A DNA stretch of 64,000 nucleotides from Flavobacterium cheniae (GTDB lineage Bacteria > Bacteroidota > Bacteroidia > Flavobacteriales > Flavobacteriaceae), in assembly GCF_004363695.1 (NCBI RefSeq), contig NZ_SNZC01000002.1:434001-498000 (forward strand). Direction: 5' to 3'. Within the stretch, counting starts at the first letter, position 1. Every line of letters starts with the position of its first letter. Shown here piece by piece: positions 32,891 to 42,311 of this stretch. The position numbers and the translations under genes are program-made. The notes under the pieces were generated by a model. That model was not told the DNA's origin, did not search any database, and saw only the letters and a list, made by a program, of their open reading frames with translations.

Positions 32891-34972
32891 ATGACACGAT
32901 TTTTATTTGTATTCCTTTTTATTATTGCAAACGCTTTTTCTCAACAAAAAATAGAGACTAAAAAAGTTCCTTCAACGCTTTCAAAGCACGGAATTACCAT
33001 ACAGGATGATTATGCATGGTTAGAAAATACTACTAATAAAGAAGTTGTGGACTGGGTTGAGCTACAAAACAATCTTAGCGAACAAAAACTATCTGAATTG
33101 GTCAAAAATTATAATTTTTCATTCAAAATAAAAGATTACGATTATTTGTCTACAAATGGATTACCAACTAAAAAAGGAAAGTATTTTTATAGTATTTATA
33201 GAGTAGATAAAAACAAACCTATCGTTTTATATTACAGAGAAAGTTTAAATGATTCAGGTAAGTTACTCGTTGATCCGTTTGATCTTTACAAAGATGCGAA
33301 TGTGATTTTGTCTGGTTATTATCCTTCAAAAAATTCCAAATATTTGGCTTTTAAAATTAGTCCGAACGGAAGTGATAGACAAGAAATTAAATTTAAAGAT
33401 ATTACGAACAAAAAATATCTTGATGATGTTTTAACCGATATTAAATTTTCGGATGTTTCTTGGAATTCAGATAAAGGTGTTTTTTACAAGAAAAATTCAA
33501 ACAAAGAATTCTTTGAAAAAGATTCTACATATCAATTATATTATCATAAAATTGGAGATGTTCAAAGCAAAGATCAATTGGTGTTTGACACTTCAACTAC
33601 AAAGTCAAACTTTAGTTTTTTTACCAAGCAAAATAAATTATTTATTGTTGAAACAAGCGAAGATGAAACTACTAAAAATTATTATTATTCCACAATTGAA
33701 AACGAATCATTTGAATTTAAAAACTTCATAAAAGACGACAAAACGAATCTTGAACTTTTAAATATTATTAACGATAAATTCTACTTTTCAGATGAAAAAT
33801 ATCCGTGGGGAAATATCAGTTATTTTGATATAAACAATCGAACAGAAAACACTGTTTTGATTCCTCAAGTATATTCTCATTTACTTATTGGAGCCACATT
33901 TTTAGAAAATTATATCATTTGTAAATATAACAATATGGGCAAATATTATATGTCTATATACGATTATACTGGGAAATTTATTCGAAAATTTGAAGCACCA
34001 CACAATTTGGAGTTTAATATTCAATTTTATGAAGAAAAAACAAATGAACTCTTCGTTACGTTTTCTTCAAATACAATTTCATCCTTAAATTACAGATTAA
34101 ATATTACTACTGGAGCGAATGATATTTATTTTAACGATTATATTGCTCCAAAACCTACTCTATTCCCATTCAACTATTTTGAAACCAAAACGATTACATA
34201 TAAAAGTAGAGACAATAAAGATATTCCAATAGTTATTATTCATAAAAAAGGAATTGAACTCAACGGAAATAATCCCACTTTGTTGAGAGTTTACGGTGGT
34301 TTTGGTAGTATTAGCAGTCCAAATTACAATACTGGATTATTATATTTTATGGAAAAAGGCGGTGTTTATGCCTTTGCACAAGTTAGAGGTGGTGGCGAAA
34401 AAGGGAAAAACTGGCACAGAGAAGGCAAAGGATTGAAAAAAATCAATTCAATAAACGATTTTGTAGATGCTGCTGAGTTTTTAATTCGAGAAAAATACAC
34501 CAATCCAAACAAATTAGCCATTAATGGCGGTTCGCATGGTGGATTAGTTGTGGGAGCTGCAATGACACAACGCCCTGATTTATTCAAAGTTGTAGTTTCA
34601 GAAATGGGAAGATTAGATATGGCTACGCTTGATAAATACACTTCTGGAATACATCATTTTGACGAATATGGAAATCCAAACAACAAAGAAGAATTTGAAT
34701 CTATGCTTTCATATTCGCCTTATCACACTATTAAAGAAGACGTAAATTATCCAACTTGCCTAATTATAACTTCTGAAAACGATGATAGAGTGCCGCCGTT
34801 TCAATCCTATAAATTTGTAGCGAGATTACAAAATAGAACAACGCAAAAAAATCCTATTTATTTAAAAGTAAATAAAAGTGCTGGTCATTCTGGCAACATT
34901 TCTAGTTATGAAAAATGGGTAAAACAAAAAAGCGAATTTTATAGTTTTATTTGGGAATACTTGAATAATTAG
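32891..34972 (+). CDS. Prolyl oligopeptidase family peptidase (S9A)
   Basis: A 693-residue serine peptidase with a signal peptide (MTRFLFVFLFIIANAFSQ), so it acts in the periplasm or outside. It has the S9A layout: N-terminal cap segment ('HGITIQDDYAWLENTTN'), a seven-bladed propeller, and a C-terminal alpha/beta-hydrolase domain. The catalytic triad is Ser548 in 'GGSHGG', Asp in 'ENDDRVPPF' (631/632), and His666 in 'SAGHSG'. These enzymes cut short peptides after proline. The gene stands alone, with its own promoter, and is followed by a dispersed repeat rather than a clear terminator. Confidence 0.94.
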   Translation: MTRFLFVFLFIIANAFSQQKIETKKVPSTLSKHGITIQDDYAWLENTTNKEVVDWVELQNNLSEQKLSELVKNYNFSFKIKDYDYLSTNGLPTKKGKYFYSIYRVDKNKPIVLYYRESLNDSGKLLVDPFDLYKDANVILSGYYPSKNSKYLAFKISPNGSDRQEIKFKDITNKKYLDDVLTDIKFSDVSWNSDKGVFYKKNSNKEFFEKDSTYQLYYHKIGDVQSKDQLVFDTSTTKSNFSFFTKQNKLFIVETSEDETTKNYYYSTIENESFEFKNFIKDDKTNLELLNIINDKFYFSDEKYPWGNISYFDINNRTENTVLIPQVYSHLLIGATFLENYIICKYNNMGKYYMSIYDYTGKFIRKFEAPHNLEFNIQFYEEKTNELFVTFSSNTISSLNYRLNITTGANDIYFNDYIAPKPTLFPFNYFETKTITYKSRDNKDIPIVIIHKKGIELNGNNPTLLRVYGGFGSISSPNYNTGLLYFMEKGGVYAFAQVRGGGEKGKNWHREGKGLKKINSINDFVDAAEFLIREKYTNPNKLAINGGSHGGLVVGAAMTQRPDLFKVVVSEMGRLDMATLDKYTSGIHHFDEYGNPNNKEEFESMLSYSPYHTIKEDVNYPTCLIITSENDDRVPPFQSYKFVARLQNRTTQKNPIYLKVNKSAGHSGNISSYEKWVKQKSEFYSFIWEYLNN

Positions 34973-35022
34973 GGTCAACTGAAAAAGTTTGCAAGCAAAC
35001 AACAATATTCTTTTTTAAAAAG

Positions 35023-35098
35023 TCACGGATTACACAAATTTCCACGGATTTTTCTATAATAATCGAATAAATCTGTGAAAATCCATTAATCTGTGGCA
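35023..35098. repeat. Dispersed intergenic repeat of the 'cacggattacac' type
   Basis: A 76-base element with an 8-base start 'tcacggat' and a mirrored end 'aatctgtggc', and inner arms 'tccacggattttt' and 'aaatctgtgaaaatcc'. It can fold back on itself. From memory, sequences like this are scattered between genes in many Flavobacterium genomes. It lies between the S9A gene and the convergent GNAT gene, with no coding potential. Confidence 0.55.
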
Positions 35099-35137
35099 AA
35101 ATGAATTTAATTGTTTTAATTGAAAAAACTTTAATAA

Positions 35138-35566
35138 TTAATCCTTCAAATATTTCACAAAATGAAACCCTTTGGGCACAAAACCGTGATTCATGTAGAA
35201 TTTTTGTGCTCCAAAGTTGGTTGTATAAGCATCTAAAGCAATCATGTTACAATTTTCATCGATTGCTTTTTGATTGAGATATTCGGTCATGATACTACCA
35301 ATTCCTTTCGAACGAAAATCTTCATGCACCACCACATTGTCTAATTCTAAATATTTACCAGACCAAAGCTTTGTTCCAATCCAAAATCCAGCTAAACCCA
35401 TGGTGATTCCGTTTTCCACTACAATTAATTGTTTGTAATTGTGTGGAATCATTTTATCTAACAAATCGCCATAAATTTCAAGTGTATAATCGGGATATAG
35501 TTGTTGTAAGATGGATAATTGCTCCAACATTTCGGCTTTTGTTCCTAATTCAATTAACTGTGGCAT
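35138..35566 (-). CDS. GNAT family N-acetyltransferase
   Basis: A 142-residue cytoplasmic acetyltransferase. It carries the acetyl-CoA motif A 'LDNVVVHEDFRSKGIGSIM' and 'NMIALDAYTTNFGAQKFYMN' with 'HGFVPKGFHFVKYL'. The substrate is unknown. It lies 1 base downstream of the S9 peptidase gene and is thus the second gene of a two-gene unit; the meaning of this pairing is unclear. Confidence 0.85.
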   Translation of the reverse strand: MPQLIELGTKAEMLEQLSILQQLYPDYTLEIYGDLLDKMIPHNYKQLIVVENGITMGLAGFWIGTKLWSGKYLELDNVVVHEDFRSKGIGSIMTEYLNQKAIDENCNMIALDAYTTNFGAQKFYMNHGFVPKGFHFVKYLKD

Positions 35567-35567
35567 T

Positions 35568-37910
35568 TTATTTTTGTAATAGATTTTCGTTGAATAAGTC
35601 TAAAATTCTTCGGTATTCGTCAACCCAAGAATACGTTCTTTTAAATCCGTGGGCTTCCACTGGAAATACAGCTAAATCCCAGTCTTTTTTACCCAATTCT
35701 ATAAATCGTTGCGTTAAACGAATAATGTCTTGGAATTGTACGTTATCGTCTACCATTCCGTGTAACATTAACAATTTGTCTTGTAAATTATTCGCAAAAT
35801 AGATTGGCGAACTTTTTTTGTACGCTTCTGGATCGGTTTCTGGAAAATTTAAAATGTTTGAGGTGTAACCGTGATTATAATGCGCCCAATCGGTAACTGA
35901 ACGTAACGCGGCTCCTGCTTTGAATTCACCTGGTTCTGTCAACAAAGCCATTAACGTGATGAATCCTCCATACGAACCGCCGTAAATTCCAACTCGATTA
36001 GCGTCAATTCCTGCTTTTTCTACTAAATATTTTTTTCCATCTAATTGATCTGATAAATCTTTTCCACCCATGTGTCGGTAAATTCCTGTTCTAAAATCGC
36101 GACCGTAACCATCGCTGGCTCTGTAATCGATGTCTAAAACCGTGTAACCTAAATCGGTTAGCAAATTGTGAAACATGAATTCTCTGTGATACGTGCTCCA
36201 ATAATTGTGTGCATTTTGCAAATAACCTGCGCCGTGAACAAAAATAACTGCCGCTTTGTTCTTGTTTTCTACTTTTGGTTGGTACAAACGAGCGTACACT
36301 GTCGTTCCATCTTCCGCTTTAAAAGTGATGACTTCTGGTGTTTTCCAATTGTATTTTTTGAATTCTGGCGTAGTTGAAAACGTAATTTGTTTCAAATCGG
36401 CATTCGGTTTATTAGCACCAACGTACAATTCCCAAGGTTTGTTTTTATATGAATAACGTACTAAAAGTGTTTGTTCATCTGGAGATAATTCTACTTCGTA
36501 ATTGCCATCATTCGTTAAAATTCCAGTCATTTTTTTGGAAGCGATGTCCAATTTGTAAAAACTTCTGTTTCCTGGATGTGTTGTCGTAGTTGTGATGTAA
36601 AACGATTTAGCGTCATTGGATAATTGAATATTTCGAACTTCCCAATTACCCTTTGTTAATGCTTCTTTTTTCTTGGTTTTCAGATTGTATGTGTACAAAT
36701 GCGAAAAACCAGTTGCTTCCGATTGAAAATAAAAAGTCGAATTATCAATAAACCCTAAAGTTCCGCTACTGAAACTATAGCCTGGAATTCCAGGTCCGCC
36801 AATCCAAGCTTCGTCGTGTTGATGATCTAATTCGGTGATTTTTCCTGAAACTAAATCCAATTGTACCATCCAACGGTGTTTGTTGTCTTGACTTCTGATT
36901 TCCAACACAGCATTTTTTCCGTCTTTGCTATACACTGGGCTTTGCATTACTATTGCTGTTTCGTAATCCGATTTATCTTTTAGATTTTCGTAGTCTTGAT
37001 AATATTTTGGTGCGTCTTTGATGCCTGATAAATTGGAAAACGAAACATAATATGTAGTATCTTTTTCTACATTGAAAATTCCTAATTTGTGCTTACTGAA
37101 ATTTTTATCGGATACTTTTTCGCGAGCTTTTTTACTTTGAGTAAATCCATCATCCGTAATAAAATGTTCAACGTTAGTCGAAGCTTGTGTTGGATAATCT
37201 GAAATTCTAAAGGTTACAAATTTTCCATCAGGCGATGCTTTTACTTGTTCTAACGATGATTTATCATAGAAAATTTCTTTTGGAAACTTCTCTTTTTTGG
37301 ATTTGGATTGCGCTTCATACCAATCGTCTGCTTTTGCTTCATCCCGAACAAATTGAAACAATGCTGCCTGTTGATCTTTTAGAAAAGAATCTACTTCTTT
37401 TGACGATTTATTTTCTTTTCCAGTTCTAAAATTCGTTAATTGAACAATCGAAAAATCTTTGGTATTGAATTGATATACATTGCGACTTTGCTGAAAAAAG
37501 ATGATATTAGGATCACTACTTCTTTGAACAGAGGCAATTCGGTCTGCTAATTGAATGACTTTTTTAGTCTTTTTTGTGGATTTGGTATACGCATACAAAA
37601 CGCCTTGATTGGTATAATACACAACATCATAATCTTTCTGTGTTGCCATGAAATCCAAATCGTAAATAGGATTTGAAGTCGTTACTTTTTGAGGCGACTT
37701 ACTCGATTTATTCCAAAAATAGGTGCTGTTGTCGATTTCATTATTCGGATTCCAATCAAATAAAACGGTTTGCCCATCGATAGACCAACGTTGATTATCA
37801 GGTTGGTGCCCGATGAATTCGTCGCCTTTCATGATGTCTTCTAAACGAAGATTTTGCGAATAACCAAAAAAGGTGAAAAGTAGTAAGAAGAAACAGCAAT
37901 ATTTTTTCAT
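35568..37910 (-). CDS. S9 family peptidase (DPP IV / acylaminoacyl-like), exported
   Basis: A 780-residue enzyme with a signal peptide (MKKYCCFFLLLFTFFGYSQ). A beta-propeller domain (about 30-510) is followed by an alpha/beta-hydrolase domain. The nucleophile Ser is in 'GIYGGSYGGFITL', the Asp in 'MVDDNVQFQD', and the His in 'FPVEAHGFKRTYSW'. Oxyanion residues show in 'FVHGAGYLQNAHNYW'. It resembles dipeptidyl-peptidase IV and related S9B/C enzymes that release dipeptides from extracellular peptides. It pairs with a GNAT gene 1 base downstream. Confidence 0.92.
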   Translation of the reverse strand: MKKYCCFFLLLFTFFGYSQNLRLEDIMKGDEFIGHQPDNQRWSIDGQTVLFDWNPNNEIDNSTYFWNKSSKSPQKVTTSNPIYDLDFMATQKDYDVVYYTNQGVLYAYTKSTKKTKKVIQLADRIASVQRSSDPNIIFFQQSRNVYQFNTKDFSIVQLTNFRTGKENKSSKEVDSFLKDQQAALFQFVRDEAKADDWYEAQSKSKKEKFPKEIFYDKSSLEQVKASPDGKFVTFRISDYPTQASTNVEHFITDDGFTQSKKAREKVSDKNFSKHKLGIFNVEKDTTYYVSFSNLSGIKDAPKYYQDYENLKDKSDYETAIVMQSPVYSKDGKNAVLEIRSQDNKHRWMVQLDLVSGKITELDHQHDEAWIGGPGIPGYSFSSGTLGFIDNSTFYFQSEATGFSHLYTYNLKTKKKEALTKGNWEVRNIQLSNDAKSFYITTTTTHPGNRSFYKLDIASKKMTGILTNDGNYEVELSPDEQTLLVRYSYKNKPWELYVGANKPNADLKQITFSTTPEFKKYNWKTPEVITFKAEDGTTVYARLYQPKVENKNKAAVIFVHGAGYLQNAHNYWSTYHREFMFHNLLTDLGYTVLDIDYRASDGYGRDFRTGIYRHMGGKDLSDQLDGKKYLVEKAGIDANRVGIYGGSYGGFITLMALLTEPGEFKAGAALRSVTDWAHYNHGYTSNILNFPETDPEAYKKSSPIYFANNLQDKLLMLHGMVDDNVQFQDIIRLTQRFIELGKKDWDLAVFPVEAHGFKRTYSWVDEYRRILDLFNENLLQK

Positions 37911-37932
37911 TGGAAAATAGTTTGTATTCTTA

Positions 37933-37940
37933 CAAATATA
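37933..37940 (-). promoter_or_regulatory. -7 box upstream of the DPP-like peptidase gene
   Basis: On the minus strand 37940-37933 reads TATATTTG, an exact TAnnTTTG match, 22 bases before the start codon. The -33 half is not clear. Confidence 0.35.
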
Positions 37941-38049
37941 CCAATAAAAGTAAATGAGGAAAAAAAGGTTTTGTTAAATGAATTATTGTTATTGGAAAAT
38001 ATATTTGTTTGTTAAGAAATGATTCCGTGTTATAAGGAGTTTATTGCGT

Positions 38050-38316
38050 TTAATTTTTAATAACTTTTATCAAAAAAAATCTAATTACCAAATACAATAT
38101 AAAAATAGAAATGAATATAACCCACTGATTTGCTTCCTTTAAAAAATTAAAACTAAAAGAAGTAATAAAAACTACGTTAATTAAAATTAATATAAAAAGC
38201 AATAATAAAATCGCCAAGATACTAATTGAAGCGGCTTCAGAGGTATATTTATCCGAGCCGAGTCTAACATAAAAAAAAGCGTATATACTTTTATAGAAAT
38301 ATCTTATTATTTTCAT
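38050..38316 (-). CDS. Small two-helix membrane protein of unknown function
   Basis: An 88-residue protein with two hydrophobic segments (about 32-54 and 64-82) and a basic, aromatic N-terminus (MKIIRYFYKSIYAFFYVRLG). I do not recognise a family; it resembles other short flavobacterial membrane proteins. Codon use is very AT-rich. It is a stand-alone gene between the peptidase and the ATP synthase operon. It could be a false call, but the length, membrane pattern and lack of overlap favour a real gene. Confidence 0.5.
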   Translation of the reverse strand: MKIIRYFYKSIYAFFYVRLGSDKYTSEAASISILAILLLLFILILINVVFITSFSFNFLKEANQWVIFISIFILYLVIRFFLIKVIKN

Positions 38317-38379
38317 AGAATGAAATTAATTAATTCAATATATTAATGTAAATTTTACGACCCTCACAAATATAAAACA

Positions 38380-38408
38380 AAAAAGTCCCGAATAAATCGG
38401 GACTTTTT
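38380..38408 (-). terminator. Terminator of the ATP synthase operon
   Basis: A perfect 11-bp stem (38380-38390 with 38398-38408) over a 7-base loop, flanked by A and T runs, lies 19 bases after the end of atpG on the leftward strand. Confidence 0.85.
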
Positions 38409-38426
38409 ATAATATATAAATTAAAA

Positions 38427-39284
38427 CTAGCTTTTCAAAGCTTCTGCTCCACCAACGATTTCTAAGATTTCGTTTGTAATAGCTGCTTGACGCGCTTTGT
38501 TGTAAGTTAATTTTAATTGGTCTCTTAATTCTGTAGCGTTATCGGTTGCTTTATGCATTGCTGTCATACGTGCTCCGTGTTCTGCTGCAAATGAATCTCT
38601 AATTGATTTGTATAATTGTGTTTTTAATGATTTTGGAATCAATGTCAACACAATTTCTTCTTTAGATGGTTCAAAGATATAATCAGAAGCTACTACTTCG
38701 CCACCAACAATTGGAGCCAATGGTAAAAACTGTTGTGTTCTTACAATTTGAGTTGCAGCATTTTTAAATTCGTTATAAACGATTTCGATTTTATCGTAAT
38801 CACCTGCCACGAATTTATCCATTAATTGTTGTGCAATATCAGAAGCATTTTCGAAAGTTAATTTGTCAAAAATAACATTGTTAACCTCGATTACGTTGTT
38901 TGTTTTACGCAAAACGTCGTTTCCTTTTTTACCAATAGCAAAAATATCTACTTGTTTTCCTGCATATGTATCAGCAACTGCTTTTGCTTGTTTAATTACA
39001 TTCGTATTAAACGCACCACACAAACCTCTGTTTGAAGTAATTGCAACGATAAGTACTTTATTTACTTCTCTTTGAGCTGTAAAAGCACCACCAACTTCTC
39101 CTTCAAGAGTTGCACTTAAGTTTTGTAATAGCTCAGTAAGTTTTTCTGCATACGGACGCATAGCTGTAATAGCATCTTGCGCTTTTTTTAATTTTGCAGC
39201 AGAAACCATTTTCATCGCCGATGTAATTTGCATCGTAGATGAAACAGAAGTAATCCTATTACGTATTTCCTTTAAGTTTGCCAT
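38427..39284 (-). CDS. atpG: F-type ATP synthase subunit gamma
   Basis: The 285-residue central-stalk subunit of F1 that turns inside the alpha3beta3 head and couples proton flow to ATP synthesis. The N-terminal coiled coil 'EIRNRITSVSSTMQITSAMK' and C-terminal helix 'NKARQAAITNEILEIVGGAE' match the family. 'ITSNRGLCGAFNTNVIK' is typical. Last gene of the operon; beta and epsilon are absent from this window, as usual in Bacteroidota where atpD and atpC are elsewhere. Confidence 0.97.
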   Translation of the reverse strand: MANLKEIRNRITSVSSTMQITSAMKMVSAAKLKKAQDAITAMRPYAEKLTELLQNLSATLEGEVGGAFTAQREVNKVLIVAITSNRGLCGAFNTNVIKQAKAVADTYAGKQVDIFAIGKKGNDVLRKTNNVIEVNNVIFDKLTFENASDIAQQLMDKFVAGDYDKIEIVYNEFKNAATQIVRTQQFLPLAPIVGGEVVASDYIFEPSKEEIVLTLIPKSLKTQLYKSIRDSFAAEHGARMTAMHKATDNATELRDQLKLTYNKARQAAITNEILEIVGGAEALKS

Positions 39285-39357
39285 GTTTTTATAGTAATTA
39301 GTAATTAGTGAATAGTAATTAGCTTTTTACTAATCACTATTCACTTTTCACTGAAAA

Positions 39358-40935
39358 TTAATTATATTTTGCTGAAATTTCTTTCGCTACTTTTTCTAAA
39401 ACGTCAGTGATAGCGTCATCAAACTTACCTGCTTTAAGTGCGTCTAATGTATCTCTGTGTTTCGCGTTTAAGTATTCTAAGAAATCTTTTTCAAATTCTT
39501 TTACTTTTACAACTGGTACATTTCTTAACAAGTTTTTAGAACCTGCATAAATGATAGCCACCTGATCTTCTACTGTAAAAGGAGAGTTTAAACCTTGTTT
39601 TAAGATTTCAACGTTTCTTTTTCCTTTTTCAATAACGTTTAAAGTTACAGCATCTAAGTCAGAACCAAATTTAGCGAAAGCTTCTAATTCACGGAATTGT
39701 GCTTGGTCTAATTTTAAAGTACCTGATACTTTTTTCATTGATTTAATCTGTGCATTACCTCCAACACGAGATACAGAAATACCTACGTTAATTGCAGGAC
39801 GAACTCCAGAGTTGAATAAATCACCATCTAAGAAAATCTGTCCGTCAGTAATCGAAATTACGTTTGTTGGGATATAAGCAGAAACGTCACCCGCTTGTGT
39901 TTCGATAATTGGTAACGCTGTTAACGAACCACCACCTTTAACGATTCCTTTGATAGAATCTGGTAAGTCATTCATGTTTCTAGCGATTTCGTCGTTGTTA
40001 ATTACTTTACAAGCTCTTTCTAATAAACGAGAGTGTAAGTAGAAAACGTCTCCAGGATAAGCCTCACGTCCTGGTGGTCTTCTTAATAATAAAGATACCT
40101 CACGGTAAGCTACAGCTTGTTTAGATAAATCATCATAAACAATTAAAGCTGGACGACCAGAATCTCTAAAATACTCACCAATTGCAGCACCTGCCATAGG
40201 AGCATATACTTGCATTGGAGCTGGATCAGAAGCGTTTGCAGCAACAATAACTGTATAAGCCATTGCACCTTTTTCTTCTAACATTTTTGCGATTCCTGCT
40301 ACAGTTGAAGCTTTTTGCCCAATTGCAACATATATACAGAATACAGGTTTTCCTGCATCGTAAAATTCTTTTTGATTTAAGATGGTATCAATACAAACTG
40401 TTGATTTACCAGTTTGACGGTCACCAATAACCAACTCACGTTGTCCTCTACCAACTGGAATCATAGCATCAACTGCTTTTACACCTGTTTGTAATGGTTC
40501 AGTTACTGGCTGACGGAAGATAACTCCAGGAGCTTTTCTTTCTAATGGCATCTCGAATAACTCACCACCGATTGGACCTTTACCATCAATTGGGTTACCT
40601 AAAGTATCTACAACACGACCTACCATCTGTTCTCCTACTTTAAGAGAAGCAATACGTTGTGTTCTTTTTACTGTAGAACCTTCTTTGATTCCTGTAGATG
40701 GTCCTAAAAGTACCACCCCAACATTGTCTTCTTCTAAGTTCAATACGATAGCTTCTAATCCGTTTTCGAATTGTACTAACTCTCCGTATTGAGCGTTTGA
40801 TAATCCGTAAACACGAGCGATACCGTCTCCAACTTGAAGTACTGTTCCAACTTCTTCTAACGATGCACCAGATTCAAAACCTGATAATTGTTGTTTTAAT
40901 ATTGCTGAAATTTCAGCAGGTTTAATTTCCGCCAT
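39358..40935 (-). CDS. atpA: F-type ATP synthase subunit alpha
   Basis: The 525-residue non-catalytic nucleotide-binding subunit of F1. The P-loop is 'GDRQTGKST' (about 170-180), with '[20 protein letters not shown]' (Walker B region) and the conserved '[20 protein letters not shown]'. Length is a little over the family norm. Spacing to atpG is 73 bases, with an AT-rich repeat ('agtaattagtgaatagtaatt') between them, so both are in one transcript. Confidence 0.98.
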   Translation of the reverse strand: MAEIKPAEISAILKQQLSGFESGASLEEVGTVLQVGDGIARVYGLSNAQYGELVQFENGLEAIVLNLEEDNVGVVLLGPSTGIKEGSTVKRTQRIASLKVGEQMVGRVVDTLGNPIDGKGPIGGELFEMPLERKAPGVIFRQPVTEPLQTGVKAVDAMIPVGRGQRELVIGDRQTGKSTVCIDTILNQKEFYDAGKPVFCIYVAIGQKASTVAGIAKMLEEKGAMAYTVIVAANASDPAPMQVYAPMAGAAIGEYFRDSGRPALIVYDDLSKQAVAYREVSLLLRRPPGREAYPGDVFYLHSRLLERACKVINNDEIARNMNDLPDSIKGIVKGGGSLTALPIIETQAGDVSAYIPTNVISITDGQIFLDGDLFNSGVRPAINVGISVSRVGGNAQIKSMKKVSGTLKLDQAQFRELEAFAKFGSDLDAVTLNVIEKGKRNVEILKQGLNSPFTVEDQVAIIYAGSKNLLRNVPVVKVKEFEKDFLEYLNAKHRDTLDALKAGKFDDAITDVLEKVAKEISAKYN

Positions 40936-40958
40936 TTTGATATATCTTTAATGGTATA

Positions 40959-41492
40959 TTAATTACTAAACTCTCTTTTTAAATTTTGCAGTCTGCTTGA
41001 CACAGATGCATTGTATTGTTTGTCGCCCATTCTTAAAATAAATCCTCCAATGATAGCAGGATCTACAATATTTTGAATGGTAATATTTTTATTTGAAAAC
41101 GATGCAATTTTTGCCAATACTTTAGCTTCTAACTCAGGCGTAATTGGGAAAGCGGTAGTTACCTTTGCAATCTCAATTCCGTTAAGTTCGTCGTATAAAG
41201 CATTGAACTGTAAAGCAACATCATTTAATAATTCAAATCTTTTGTTTACTAAAAGCAATTGAAATAATCCTTTTGTCTCTTTTTGAGCAGAAGCAAAAAT
41301 TTCGTTTAAAGACGAAAATTTAATTTCACCTTTAACAACTGGACTTTGCAAGAAATCTTTTAACTCAGCGCTGTCTTTAATTGCGTTAACAATTGAAGTC
41401 ATATCTGAATTTACAGCTTGTGTGCTGTTGTTCACTTGGGCAATGTCCAAAATGGCTTTAGCGTATCGAATTGCTGCTCTAGTTCCTGCCAT
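40959..41492 (-). CDS. atpH: F-type ATP synthase subunit delta
   Basis: A 177-residue peripheral-stalk cap protein that links F1 to the b subunits (OSCP homologue). It opens 'AIRYAKAILDIAQ' and ends with the characteristic 'IIGGFILRMGDKQYNASVSS' followed by 'RLQNLKREF'. It lies between atpF and atpA with 4- and 23-base gaps. Confidence 0.95.
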   Translation of the reverse strand: MAGTRAAIRYAKAILDIAQVNNSTQAVNSDMTSIVNAIKDSAELKDFLQSPVVKGEIKFSSLNEIFASAQKETKGLFQLLLVNKRFELLNDVALQFNALYDELNGIEIAKVTTAFPITPELEAKVLAKIASFSNKNITIQNIVDPAIIGGFILRMGDKQYNASVSSRLQNLKREFSN

Positions 41493-41496
41493 GATA

Positions 41497-41997
41497 TTAG
41501 TTTAATTTAGCGTCACCTAACATTTTCTCAACCAATTTAGTTTGAGCTTCTTTGTTAGATAATTCTCCTTTTAATAATGTCTCAGCAATTTCTAATGACA
41601 AAGAAGAAACTTGATTTTTCAATTCTGCCATAGCTGCATTTTTCTCACTTTCGATTGTTGCTTTCGCAGATTCAATCATTGCTGCTCCTTGAACTTGTGC
41701 TTCAGATTTAGCATCAGCAATCATTTTTTCTTTGATTTCTCTTGCTTCTTTAATCATCAAGTCTCTTTCAGCTCTTGCTTCAGCTAATAATTTTTCATTA
41801 TCAGACTTCAAGTTCTGCATGTCTTTTTTAGCGTTTTCAGCTGCTAATAAAGCGTTAGAAATTCCTTCCTCACGAGCTACAATTGAATTCATGATAGGTT
41901 TCCATGCAAATTTAACCATTAATACGATTAATATTAATAAGATAATAGCTTGCCAGAAAAATAGTCCGAATGAAAAATCGTTAATTAATTTCTCCAT
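41497..41997 (-). CDS. atpF: F-type ATP synthase subunit b
   Basis: A 166-residue stator protein with one N-terminal membrane helix (about 8-28, 'GLFFWQAIILLILIVLMVKF') and a long charged cytoplasmic helix ('ARAERDLMIKEAREIKEKMI'). It dimerises along the peripheral stalk and meets delta at its C-terminus. Four bases separate it from atpH. Confidence 0.96.
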   Translation of the reverse strand: MEKLINDFSFGLFFWQAIILLILIVLMVKFAWKPIMNSIVAREEGISNALLAAENAKKDMQNLKSDNEKLLAEARAERDLMIKEAREIKEKMIADAKSEAQVQGAAMIESAKATIESEKNAAMAELKNQVSSLSLEIAETLLKGELSNKEAQTKLVEKMLGDAKLN

Positions 41998-42086
41998 GTT
42001 TTGAAAAATATATGTTTAAATAGTACTTTCTTTTTAAAAGCAGTACCTGTAACCAACCGTTACAGATACTGTTTTTTGTTTCTTTA

Positions 42087-42275
42087 TTATTTTCCTAAGA
42101 TTAAAGCAGCGAATGCTAAACCTTCTAATAAAGCAGCGATAATAATCATCGCTGTTTGAATTTTACCAGCAGCTTCTGGCTGACGTGCGATAGCGTCCAT
42201 TGCAGAACCACCAATTTTTCCTAAACCTAAACCTGCACCGATTACTACTAAACCAGCTCCAATTAAATTGTACAT
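42087..42275 (-). CDS. atpE: F-type ATP synthase subunit c
   Basis: A 62-residue hairpin of two membrane helices that forms the rotating c-ring. The polar loop is 'ARQPEAAGKIQ'. The proton-binding carboxylate is the Glu in 'ALLEGLAFAAL'. Residues around it lack the Thr/Tyr pattern of sodium-binding rings, so proton use is likely. The gene is short, as usual, and the Gly-rich first helix (GAGLGLGKIGG) is typical. Confidence 0.97.
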   Translation of the reverse strand: MYNLIGAGLVVIGAGLGLGKIGGSAMDAIARQPEAAGKIQTAMIIIAALLEGLAFAALILGK

Positions 42276-42311
42276 AATAATTGATTTATAAAATTAAACA
42301 ATACTCAAATT

